A stretch of 23,187 nucleotides of DNA from Jimgerdemannia flammicorona (Eukaryota > Mucoromycota > Endogonomycetes > Endogonales > Endogonaceae), in contig RBNI01001302.1 of NCBI GenBank assembly GCA_003990745.1, positions 1 to 23,187 of the forward strand, read 5' to 3'. Numbering within the stretch: position 1 is the first letter of the stretch; every line of letters starts with the position of its first letter. A program made the position numbers and the translations under genes. Shown here in pieces: positions 9,201 through 18,619 of the stretch. The notes below the pieces were generated by a model that saw nothing but the letters and a program-made list of their open reading frames with translations, ran no database searches and was not told the DNA's origin.

Positions 9201-9620
9201 GAGTGGATCAGGTCTGGCCCTCTGGAGAGATGGCCACCTGGTTGGCAGAGAGCTGGTATTAGCGAGGACTGAGAGTGGACTCGAATTTGGAATTGGGGAG
9301 CCTCGGTACACAAGATGGTGCCCCCCAAGCACTGAGTGGTTTGGTGGTAATTCCTGAGGCATAATGTGATGCTGAGCTATCAGACAGACTGGATGGAGAT
9401 AGATGGCTGTCAGGACTGTGAGTGGTGTAATGAGGTGGATAGAGGGGTCGTTCAGACCCCAGAATATGTTCTGGGGGCCTGCCCAGGCATGGAAGGGTTT
9501 TGGCAGAGTTTGGAAGGTTACTGGGGCCCAGAGAGACATAGGGCAGAGGATCTGGCCAGTCTGGTAGTCAAGCGCCAGCTGGTTGGGGAAATTGGTGATA
9601 TATGGGGGGGCCTAGGTTGA
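6240..9620 (+). pseudogene. LINE A ORF2: endonuclease-reverse transcriptase, broken
   Basis: ORF2 cuts target DNA and copies the element RNA there. From a run of ATGs at 6240 the endonuclease reads ILSININGL, FLQNVRAYD (6351-6377), GGDFNMVHDY (GDF at 6651-6659), RIDWVLVV (6849) and SDHW (6924). The catalytic Glu of the usual LQE is Asn. After a frame change near 7155-7175 the RT follows: PGEDGLPWEFWK (about 7680), NWRPIMLLNVD (7855), EQRGFVKGRQ (about 7950), VFLDQEKA (about 8056; motif A, then a one-base loss), GVPQGDPLSPLLY (about 8230; motif B) and GAFADDMMVG (8350; motif C). Another frame change occurs near 8443. The C-terminal part has CQDCEWC and TPEYVLGACP (about 9410-9490), the zinc-finger-like end typical of Tad1-type ORF2. 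There are also about ten stops. Confidence 0.85.
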
Positions 9621-9963
9621 GTTTTGGGGGTCTGGGTCTTGATGGCAGTGCATTGGTAGTGGATTTTTGAATAGGACCCATGGATGGAGATTGGAGAGAT
9701 GGTGGAGCAGTGGAGGTGGCTTGTCCAGGAGGTGGTTCAGAGGTGGTAGTATCAGAGGAGGTAACTTCAGTCAGGGGCCTTAAAGAAGGCACAGGATATT
9801 GTACAGCAGAGTCGAGGGTACCTGGTGTTAGATGATAGTGGGATAAGATAGAAGGTAGAAGTTGGCTGAAGGATTCTACTTCTGTATATTTTATGATGCT
9901 AGTAGTGGTTTGTAGTTCGTTGTTATTGTATTAGATAGTTCGTAATAAAGAAGTCCAAGAGAC

Positions 9964-10032
<69 letters not shown>
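9621..10032 (+). terminator. LINE A 3' untranslated region, poly(A) signal and A tail
   Basis: No coding sequence is seen after 9620. AATAAA lies at 9944-9949, 17 bases before an uninterrupted run of 66 A (9967-10032). The tail length is remarkable for a copy with so much coding decay and may partly reflect slippage in replication or sequencing. Confidence 0.85.
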
Positions 10033-10034
<2 letters not shown>

Positions 10035-10405
10035 TACCCAGACCTTGCCACAATCATACAGGTCACCTTGGTATCAGAATTTCTAGACCAAATCAGGTAA
10101 GTTTATAAAGAAGACACAGTCACACTAGAGTTTTCTTGAACAAGCTCAAGGATATATATACTGTTGAGAACAATCTGATCTATCATTAAGATCAAGTCTA
10201 CCTACCTGAAAACATGAACCTATGCTATAAGGTTTTATAAGAACACTATGACTCTCTTCTTGCCAGTCACCTGGAAATTGAGAAGACTGTCAAGAATATT
10301 TAATGCTACTACTATTGGCCAAGCATGGTCAAGAAAATCAAGAACTATGTTGCTAGCTATAATCTATATCAGTACAATAAGTTTACTAACTAAGTGCTAG
10401 CTGGT

Positions 10406-10437
<32 letters not shown>

Positions 10438-11570
10438 CGGACTCTCTAGCTGGTTTGCTACAATCACTGCTAATTCCCACCAAGAAATTTGAGCAAGTTA
10501 TTATGGACTTTATAACTCAACTACCATGAACTCAATCTGGTGCTGATGCTATCATCATATTCATTGACCATCTGACTAAGACTATGGTTGCTGAACCAAC
10601 TACTACCAATGCTACTACACTTAAGATTACAAGAATCTTCTTCGAGTCTATCTTCCATCACTATGGCCTACTATAAGTAATTGTTAGTAATTGTGACCCC
10701 AAGTTCACCAGTCACTTCTGGTAAACCCTCTTCAAGACTCTGGGAACCCAATTGGCTATGTCTACTGTCTTTTACCTACAAACTGATGGACAAACTGAGT
10801 GCATGAACAGAACTCTTGAACAAATGCTCAGAAACTATATTTTTTATAAACAAGATGATTGGGATCACTATCTGACTTATGTAGAGTTTGCATATAACAA
10901 TACTATCCATTTATCTACTGATCTTTTCCCTTTCCAGTTACTCCATGGTCAAAATCCTGAGACCCCTGCAAGTCTATTCCCTTTCAAGAAAACCAGTCAA
11001 ATATAAGTCTCAACTGCCAAGAATCTTACAGACAAAATAAATGAACTATTCAAGATTGCTACTATAAATCTTCGGAAGGCTCAACAGCATTAAGCTAAGT
11101 ATGCTGACAAGAAATACCATAATGTCACTTATACTGTTTAAGATTAAGTCCTACTGTCTACTGAGAATCTCAAGATATAATCTCAAGTCAACTATCCTTT
11201 GAACAAGTTCCAACTCAAGTATATTAGACCTTTTGAGATTACTGAATAAGTCTCTGCATCCTCCTACCATCTCAAGCTACCTGAAACCATGAGAGTATAT
11301 CCAGTCTTTCATATATCATATCTCAAGACCTAAAACTAGTTACCACTCTACTCTGGTTGAATTCCTAAGCCTTCTGCCCCTGTGATTATTGAAGACTATA
11401 TTGAGTATGAAGCTGAGAAAATTCTTAACAAATGAATCCACTATGACTATCCTGAATACCTAGTCAAGTGGATGGGTTACCCTAAATATGATGCTATCTG
11501 GAAACTACTGGTCAACCTCAAGAACTCTCAAGATCTAGTTCAAGACTTTGAGGTAAAATATATTGCCTAA
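10035..11570 (+). pseudogene. Gypsy pol 3' part: integrase with chromodomain, broken
   Basis: Integrase joins element cDNA to host DNA. The zinc-binding domain is recognisable (EHYDSLLAGH, then YNLYQYNK near 10358-10380), but both Cys of the HHCC motif are Tyr. The DDE core has Asp in VIMDFITQLP (10506), then SNCDPKF at 10686, where the second catalytic Asp is Asn (10689-10691), and Glu at 10797-10799 (DGQTECMNRTLE). The spacing gives the expected 35 residues. The longest clean stretch is 10752-11006. A chromodomain follows (about 11403-11556: YEAEKILNK, YPEYLVKWMGYP), and the frame ends with TAA at 11568. A 49-bp insertion with its duplication (10411-10459) shifts the frame from 2 to 0. About ten other stops are present. 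Confidence 0.87.
10397..10459 (-). mobile_element. Tiny 5'-truncated retroposon, poly(T) with 14-bp target duplication
   Basis: The 14-mer ctagctggtttgct occurs at 10397-10410 and again at 10446-10459. Between them are 25 T and aacggactct (10411-10445). Read on the minus strand this is target duplication, agagtccgtt, 25 A, target duplication: the form of a target-primed insertion that copied only about 10 bases upstream of the tail. The inserted 49 bp account exactly for the frame change in the surrounding integrase. The ten bases differ from the 3' end of LINE A (agagactat before its A tail), so the source may be another LINE, a SINE or an mRNA. Confidence 0.88.
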
Positions 11571-11867
11571 TTCCTATAGTGACTTTCTTGGATTATTGAC
11601 AACCTATGGTAAAGACCAGTACCTTATACATTGGAAGTTTACTTTGGGACTCCAGCACTAGCAGAATATTTAATGAACAAGAAGTCCACCAAAATAAAGC
11701 TACTAGCTAGGTTCAAACCCCTCCCAGTTGATTAGTCTGATAATAGGCCCTCTGCTCTATACAAGGATGGCTAATTCCTATCAATGTACTGATATAAGTT
11801 TGAGAAATTTTGGTTAAGTATATTTAGTCTTGTATTATCTAAGAACTCAATGAGGATATTGGTTCTT

Positions 11868-11880
11868 AAGGAGAGAGGAA
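11868..11880 (+). other. Polypurine tract of Gypsy element
   Basis: The purine run aaggagagaggaa immediately precedes the TGTAACA start of the 3' LTR, as expected of the primer for plus-strand DNA synthesis. Confidence 0.85.
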
Positions 11881-12344
11881 TGTAACAATTTCACAGTCAT
11901 ATTTAGCCTTAGTATATTTTTACATCTTTTAGTTAGTCTTTTCTTATCATTTTTTGAACATTCTACTATATTCCACTACCTTCTACTTGCTTAGAAACCT
12001 TCTCTCAGCATCCAGACACTACTAGAACATTCTTGTCTTTCCTTGGCACTAAGTATCTTGTCTTAGCTAGTCATAGAATCTTTTGGAACATTATAGAATA
12101 GTATTAGTCAGCTTTGCTGAGAACCTATTTCTTGGCATTTCTCTTTCTTTCCAAGATCCTTCCAGATCTTTTTTTCAGATCTTATATAAATATCCTTATT
12201 CTCTGCCTGAATAAAGCTCAGAATATTTTCTCTCAGAAATCTTTTAAGAATACTTGAACCTTTAAGTATCTCTTTAAGCTACTTTAGGCTAACTAGAACT
12301 TTCAGATTTAGCTGCTTCCTCTTAAAGAAACTAGAACTGTTACA
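11881..12344 (+). repeat. 3' LTR of Gypsy element (464 bp)
   Basis: It begins TGTAACA and ends TGTTACA, a perfect 7-bp inverted repeat with TG...CA ends. TATATAAA at about 12184 and AATAAA at 12210-12215 fit a promoter followed closely by a polyadenylation signal. The LTR is AT-rich. The 5' partner is not in the window, so its age cannot be estimated here. The stretch 11571-11867 between the pol stop and the polypurine tract holds degraded sequence in which I recognise no domain. Confidence 0.9.
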
Positions 12345-13378
12345 CCCAACCTCTATTTTCACCTACATTAATCTCCAATCCTCTCCTCCCTCCAGAGTTA
12401 CCAGTCTTGCCCAATCTTCCAATAGCCTAGCCAGTCTAGCAGAAGCCCATCTCACCCTTTACCTCCTCTGTTTCCCAGCCTCCTTACCAGTCTCACTCCA
12501 GTAGACCCTGGCCATCTCTTTCATCCTTATCCACTGAATACCAACTGGGACACCTTTCTGTCTCCAGCCCATTACCCCCTATTGAATGTCCTCAGCCAAC
12601 TTATCCTACAGTATCCTATCATCTAATAAAGAGGAATTGAGGTATCAATTTCCAGGTCCATCTCTACTCTCCTCAAAATGTCTCTATTATAGCAGCCCTC
12701 AATGATCCAACCATAGACACTACTCCATCTCTAGTAACTTCCAAACATCTGAACCCCAACAGCTCACTATCAAAATCCAATCAATTCTTATCCCCAGGCC
12801 CCCTGCTCAATATATGTATACTCTCCTATCATCCCAAAACTCCCTGCCAGTATCTGCCAGAGTACTTAACCTTTTCACATCCTCCCATGCCACCAGCCCT
12901 CCACTCTTGTCCTCAGCTCCCCATTCTCCATTGATTCTATCCATCAGCACATCCCAAACCATATTAAAGTCCCCACCAAGCATATCCACCCTGACCTCTG
13001 CAAGAGCTTTACTCTCCTAGAGACACTTCACTCAATCTACATACTCACCCTGTACAGTAGGGCAGTAGTAAGAACCCACTGTAATCAGCTCCCAACCTAT
13101 ACATATCCACTCTCTCCAGACCAATCTATCTCCCCAGCTTCTTATATTGTGTATCTCCCCTCTGCCTCTCTAGACCAGAATCTCAATCTTGCTCTTTCAA
13201 ACTGTCTTACCTCCTCATTCCTTTGTCCATTTCAGCCTATCCAACTCATCCTTATATCTGACATCCTGCAAAAGAAAAATATTGGCCTCCAATCCCTTCA
13301 GCCAAGAAAAAATATTCCTATATCAAGAAGAGTTCTGTAACTCATTCACATTTAAAGAAAAAATATTAGTTATACTGT
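12345..13378 (-). pseudogene. LINE B ORF2, endonuclease domain only
   Basis: The minus strand reads IFSLNVNELQ (near 13360), NIFLLQDVRYKDELD (LQD Asp codon at 13263-13265), GGDFNMVWDVLMDRI (near 12960-12985), RIDWILIVSCW (near 12765) and WLDHWGL-like sequence near 12690. These are the ordered motifs of an APE-type endonuclease, with Asp in place of the usual Glu of LQE and Leu in place of Ser of SDH. The best open block is 12989-12807. Stops occur throughout. The domain would make the nick that primes reverse transcription; here it is dead and cut off before the RT. Confidence 0.8.
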
Positions 13379-13414
13379 TTATAAGAAAATACTATATATT
13401 ATTAAGTCCATCCT

Positions 13415-15370
13415 CTACTGCTCCATGCTCCTTGCTTTCTGTATCAAGTCCAGATTGTGTTTCACAGACTCCTCCTCTTCTTCAGCCCTCTTAGCCTCCA
13501 ATCTAGCCAATAGCTCATTCATCTCTCCATCCACCTTCTCCTCAAACTCTTTCTGGTACTCCAGGCAGGCCTTCTGTCAGAGCTGCAATCCATGATGCTT
13601 AGTTCAGCAGTAGTTGGCCCTCTCACCAGCAATACCTGTCAGCTCTGCCTCTCTCTTCTTATCCACCTCATACTCTTCCTTCTCCAGGTTTACCACAAGG
13701 ATTTCCACCTTCAATGCCACCACTACACTATTCTCTTACAGGATCTATGCCCAATGCTCATCACTCATTACTCTAAGGTCCACCTCTCCAAACTCTTTAG
13801 CTGCCAAGTTATTCATCATCCTGTATATCCAAAGTAGGTTCCCCACCTCCTTCCTTCCTAGAGTTGCTGGCCTCCCTTCATCCAGCATTGTGGTGTCAGC
13901 CCCTGTACTTGCAGACTCATCTCACACCTCTGGGACATCCACCAGTTCCTCCTCTCTAACTGCCACCACCTGTCTCTCTTTTGCTACCTCTGGTACTCCA
14001 AATTGTACTTGCTGGACCCCCTGCATGGGTACATCCTCTGCCACTCTGCTTTGAGAAGCTGGATCTCACCTGATAAGAGGAGTAGGAGTAGGTGAGGTCT
14101 CCTAGTCCTCCTCTCAGATCTCAAATGTACCATCTATATATGAGTCATTGCCAGTTGCCTCTCTGTCCTCTCCTGTCCCCTTCCCCCTGATACCTCTACT
14201 CTCACTGACTTAGACACTCACTTTGGTACCCCCTACTTCCTCAATTCTACCCACATCCTTCTGTAGCCTACTCTCCAGTTTAGCCAGCAGCTCTTTCTAT
14301 CTCTTGTATCTCTGAGCCCTCTCCCACTGCCCCTTATCTACTCAAATCTACTTTCCATCCACTATTTTCAAATGTATTGACTCTACAAAGACCTTTCAAG
14401 CCTTCACCCACCACTCTACTGCACCACTCAGCTCTTCCAACACCTCTAATAAGTCCTCTTCCTCCTTCTCACTCTCCTTTACTCTTATTACCTTGCATAA
14501 GATTGCCCCCCAGACTATCACTGAAGGTCAGTCCCTTGCCTTCCCAGTAGCTTCCTTCTCTATCAACTGAATTCTGACATTAACATCCCCAGTCTGGAAT
14601 GAGGTCCCTTCTCAGACACAGAATCCAACATCTACTACCTCTCCATACTTAGTCATAACCTCTTCAACTCTCCTCCTTATCTCTGCCATCATCACTGTGA
14701 GCACTCCTTTCACTAGCAGTTGTACCACCCTGGGGTCCCATCTCAGACAAAGGGCCATCAGAACACCCATCTCCCCAATAGTCAGTCCCACTATCAGTAC
14801 CTCCTCCAGAGGCCCAGCCTCTTCAAAGCCCACCTCCACTCCCTCCAAACTCTTCAGAAACTTCACCAATACTGCCCCAGCCACCTGCTTAGCAATTAGC
14901 CCCAGCACTATTTTTGCCATCACCACTAGGCCCTGAAAGTACAAAGTAATTACAAACTCTGAGATTGACTTCTTGAGTAACAGAGCCATTGCCAAGTCCA
15001 TCACACTATCTACTAAATCTCTCTGCCGTCCAAGCCCTATCCTCTCAGTTCTGCCATCAGCAGTCACATCTGGATTTTTTTCCAGATTGGCAATCCCATT
15101 ATCATCAGCTATCATATTCCTCCCAGCCACTATACCCCCAGCACCACTGCCCCCACTACCAAGAGTTACTCCCCTCTATACTATCACCTTCTCCATCTTC
15201 TTGCCTTTCCTCAGCCAGCTCTCCAGCCTAGATATCTGCTTTCTCCCCTTTATCATCTCTGCAAAGCTTACTCTCCCTGCCTTCTGTCCTTCACCACTGC
15301 TTCCTCCCCTTCTATATTCTTCTACCAGCAGACCTCTCATGTTTCCCCCCAGGCCAGGGTCCTTCCCCAC
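13415..15370 (-). pseudogene. LINE B ORF1, one frame with many stops
   Basis: The minus strand from ATG at 15370 to TAG at 13415 stays in one frame for about 652 codons, interrupted by around fifteen stops. The longest clean block (15130-14612, 172 codons) reads MAGRNMIADDNG through SLEGVEVGFEEAG, LCLRWDPRVVQL and KYGEVVDVGF. This block matches LINE D's ORF1 over its whole length and LINE A's in the WDP and VDxGF parts. The C-terminal third is Glu/Lys-rich and coiled-coil-like (for example EEKVDGEMNELLARLE). The start is chosen because it is the first ATG of the frame and precedes the homologous region. There are no frameshifts that I can see, only substitutions. Confidence 0.78.
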
Positions 15371-15514
15371 ATACTGTCAGTTAAATGTGCTTGGGCCACC
15401 CTGCTCAGTATGCATCTCAGGTTGTCTGTCAGTCACTATATTGTTAGTCTCTTTTCTCTAAGAATGATGTTGTAAGTGCTTTCCAAAGATTATATAACCC
15501 AAATGGTACCAGAG

Positions 15515-16170
15515 AGAGATTCCAAAGTCTCACACTTATACCAGTTGAGCTTAGTACCTAAGTACCCCTCATACTACTCTACTGTACCTTTCAGTACCAC
15601 AACATCCTTAGCTGATCCCAGCCTGACCACTATATTATTAGCAAAAGGCCCCCACTTTCCAATTAACTTCCAGAATATCCAACCTCCCCACCTTTTACCA
15701 TATCTTATCCAAAAGAGGCTTCAGACATAATGCATACAGGATTAGTAACAGTAGATCCCCCTGCAGTACTTCTCTACCCAGAGGGAACAAAACCCCCCTG
15801 TACTTATTCACTATGATTACTGCCTAACTCCCTTCCAGCAGACTGACTAAGATCTGTTAGACTTCAGAGAGGACTCCAATATGCTTCAGTACCTCTTCCA
15901 ACCACATATGCCAGACTCTGTCATAGGTCTTCTCCTAGTCTAAGAAAACTAGCCATCCATCTATCTTAGTAATATAAGCTCTCTCAATGATACTATATAT
16001 CCAGGCTGTCTTATCTCTGATCAGATATCTCTTTACAAATCCTCTCTGCTCTACTCCCAGAATCTGCTGAGCTACTCCTTATAGCCTAACTATCAGTATC
16101 TTTGTAACCAGTTTGCAGTCCATATCTAGAAGTATGATTGGCCTCCAGTTTTTCCACTCTTCTCTCTTCT
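15515..16170 (-). mobile_element. LINE fragment C: isolated reverse-transcriptase core
   Basis: The minus strand begins with EWKNWRPIILLDMDCKL (near 16165-16105) and continues through VEQRGFVKRYLIRDKTAW, VFLD*EKTYDRV (motif A, 15950-15913, with TAG for Gln), VLQGDLLLLILY (motif B, about 15770-15738), VGAF followed by a one-base insertion and NNIVV (motif C, about 15650-15628), and LNWYKCETL near 15520. Similarity to the other copies ends there. It lacks ORF1, endonuclease, C-terminal region and tail. It lies between D and B in the same orientation and is a second, diverged copy of the RT region in D. Confidence 0.75.
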
Positions 16171-18600
16171 CCAGTACCATCACTCTCCCAACTAGAGAGA
16201 TGTATTGACCACTCTACTCCAGAAGAGTATTTCCTCATTCTATTAACCACTGCTCTCACTATTCTTGAGGCAGCAAAGATCCATATACTGAGAAGTAGAT
16301 TCTCAGATAACAGACTGTCTCTCCTGTAGAAACCACTGATCCAATTATGTCTCTTCTTACTATTCCTCTTTCTAACACTAGGGTCTCATACTTGTACCAG
16401 TTTAGCTTAGCCCTAGAGTACCCCTCATACTATTCTATAGCCCTCTTTAGTGCTGCCATGTCTTCTATAGAGTCTAGCCCAACTATCATATTATCAGTAA
16501 AGGCTCCCACCTTCCAATTTACTACAAGAATGTTTAACTCTCCCACCTTATATCTAATTCTATCCAGCAGAGGCTCCAGAGAGAGGACATAGAGTATCAG
16601 TAACAGTAGATCCCCTTGCAGCACTCCTCTACTCAGGAAAAATGAAACCCCCCTATACCTATTCACTAATATCACTGCCTGACTTCCCTCTAATAGTCTG
16701 ATCAACAATCTTTTAAACTCTGGGGGAACTCTCATCCACTTCAATACCTCTGTCAGCCAAACTCTTTAGACTCTGTCATATGCCTTCTCCTGGTCCAGAA
16801 AAACTAGCTGCCCATTGATCTCTGTAGCTCATGCACTTTTAATAACTCTAGATACCCAAGCTGTTCCATATCTTATCAAATATCCCCCCTCTATTCAGCC
16901 TCCAGTATCTGCTGTGCTACCCCTTATAGCCTAGCCACCAGTATCTTCATCACCAGCTTACAATCTATATCCAAAAGCATAATTGATTTCCAATTTTTCT
17001 ACTTCTCCTATCTCCTCTTATTCTTAAACAATAGAGCTACCAGTCCTAGTCTCTGTTCCCCAATCTACTCTCCAGATCAGATAACCTCATCACACATTCC
17101 CACCATTTTCTCTAAAGCCAATTCCACCTCTGCCATCTTCTTCCAGAAATTTCAAGATAGCTTATCCTTCCCAGAAGCTATCTCAAGACTTATTGTTACC
17201 AAAACTCTATAAATCTCTCCCCCCTATACCAGAGCCCCAAGATCCCCTAGGCCCTCTACTGGGTCTAGATACCAGTCCTCCAGATATTGTTCAATGCCTA
17301 GTACCTCTTTTCTGTCTTTCTCCTTACTCTATAAATACCCCTATCTTAAGCTCAACTGGTCTAAGATCTCCAGAGTTCCAACTACCATCTCCCCTGTCTT
17401 ATTCAATATCTCCTCCCACCTTTACCTCACTCTCCTCACTTAAAGAAGTCTCAATAGAACTTCATGGGCTACTTCCCCTCCTCTATACCCTGCCATCTCA
17501 ATCAGGCTGCCATACTCTTCACCTGTAAGTTCTTCTCCTGCCTCAGTATCCTCTTCAGCTCCTCCACCTTAAGCCAGACCCACTGGACCCTCTAATTCTC
17601 TTCCTCTCCATCATTCTATAAATTGGCCTAGGTCATCAGCAACTTCTCTAATCTCTAAGAGGCCCACCTTAGTCACTTTCTTCTCTCATTACTCCTCACC
17701 TTTCCTGCCTCCCCCTAGAACCTCTGAGCATCTGATTTCAAATGTCTCTACTGATCTCTGATCTCCAGCCCCCTTACCCTCTAACCAAGAATTCTGAAAC
17801 TTATGTCCACTACCTATAAATCCTATAAAAAGAGCTTCCTTAGCAACAAGGCATTCAGGCACCAATATCCAGACCCCTCTCTACTTCTCCTAAGCCTCTC
17901 ACAATCAAGTAGACCCCAATGGTCAGACTATAGATATCAAATTATTTCTAAAGGACTCCAGACATCCTCACTCCAATACTCTGCAATTAGGATTCAATCA
18001 ATCTTCAAGCCCAACTCTACTATCCAGTGAGTATATATTCTGTAATCTCTCTATCCAAGTTACCCTACATCCACCAATAAGCTCAATCTCTCAATCTACT
18101 CTCAACCTTCAATACCCCTACTTCTGTCTATTATCCTCTTCTCTCTATTAGTCCTATTTAACAGCCTATCTCAAATAATATTAAAGTCTCTATCCAAACA
18201 GTCAATCCTGGCCTCTATCAGTACTCCTGTATCTTAAAGTTCTCTTATCCGCTCTATTCACTCTCCTCTTTCTGCTGAATAATAATAAGACTCAACAGTC
18301 AAGGAGCTCTAGCTTGGCCTCTACCACACTCTCTACATCACTCTACCCCCCAATGTCCAATGTCCCCAATATCACCTTTGCTCTTCTTAATCAAAATATC
18401 CACTCAGCTCTACCAAACAGCTACTCTACCCCATTCTCTCATCCAGTCCAGCTCATCTAAGTCTATATCACATTCAATATCCTACAACAGAAACAGGTCC
18501 ACATCTAACCCCTTTAACCAGTAGAAAATATTCCAATATCTCACCATACCCTATAATCTATTGATATTCAAAGATAAAATTCTGGTTATACTATTTATAT
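16171..18600 (-). pseudogene. LINE D ORF2: endonuclease and reverse transcriptase, broken
   Basis: Endonuclease on the minus strand: ILSLNINRL (near 18575), FLL*DIECD (LQD position, 18479-18484, Gln as TAG), DRDFNII (18194-18180; the Gly of GDFN is Arg). RT: GKDKLSWNFWKKMAEVE (near 17170), LGLVALLFKNKRR and NWKSIMLLDIDCKLV (near 17050-16965), VFLDQEKAYDRV in another frame (16805-16769; motif A), then the best block 16744-16430 with VLQGDLLLLILY (motif B) and VGAFTDNMIVGL (motif C, Ala-Asp-Asp changed to Thr-Asp-Asn). Some C-terminal region remains down to 16171. The part between about 18000 and 17200 is too degraded to assign. The enzyme is inactive: the YxDD-type centre has lost its second Asp. 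Confidence 0.75.
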
Positions 18601-18619
18601 TAAATAAATATTATAGAGA

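Larger units (their letters stand above)
4400..10032 (+). mobile_element. LINE A, Tad1-like non-LTR retrotransposon with A tail
   Basis: A nearly full-length two-ORF LINE: ORF1 (to 6149), ORF2 with APE-type endonuclease and reverse transcriptase (6240-9620), a 3' untranslated part, AATAAA at 9944 and 66 A residues (9967-10032). The 5' end is not sharp; I place it near 4400, where the G-rich coding strand begins, downstream of the minisatellite. The sense strand is strongly G-rich and C-poor. The bases following the tail (gataccc) are Gypsy sequence, but I find no matching target duplication or Gypsy sequence at the 5' side. Both ORFs contain stops and ORF2 is frameshifted, so the copy is inactive. 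Confidence 0.85.
10033..12344 (+). mobile_element. Ty3/Gypsy chromovirus, 3' part
   Basis: The fragment starts just after the RNase H region (RYPDLATIIQ, the usual RRPD context) and runs through integrase, chromodomain, polypurine tract and 3' LTR. Order and motifs are those of chromoviral Gypsy elements. The 5' LTR, gag, protease, RT and RNase H are absent from the window. It ends within LINE B at 12344/12345; the five bases after it, cccaa, would be the target duplication. Confidence 0.88.
12345..15515 (-). mobile_element. LINE B, Tad1-like, 5' part (ORF1 plus endonuclease)
   Basis: On the minus strand this piece carries a whole ORF1 (15370-13415) and the endonuclease part of ORF2 (about 13378-12690), then about 340 bases of linker. 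It stops abruptly at the Gypsy LTR at 12344, so RT, 3' end and tail are missing here. The 5' end lies between 15370 and 15515 and cannot be placed exactly against fragment C. Sequence relationships put B closer to D than to LINE A. Confidence 0.8.

Noticed and set aside
8015..9539. Minus-strand frames opposite LINE A RT and C-terminal region
   Set aside because: Antisense to clearly identified reverse-transcriptase and zinc-finger-like motifs.
10060..10090. ccttggtatcagaat as a primer-binding site
   Set aside because: It resembles a TGGTATCAGA site, but the frame continues through it from the RNase H/integrase border into the integrase zinc-binding domain, so it is coding sequence.
13149..15461. 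Plus-strand frames of 60-160 codons in LINE B
   Set aside because: Antisense shadows; the minus strand has the homology to ORF1 and endonuclease.
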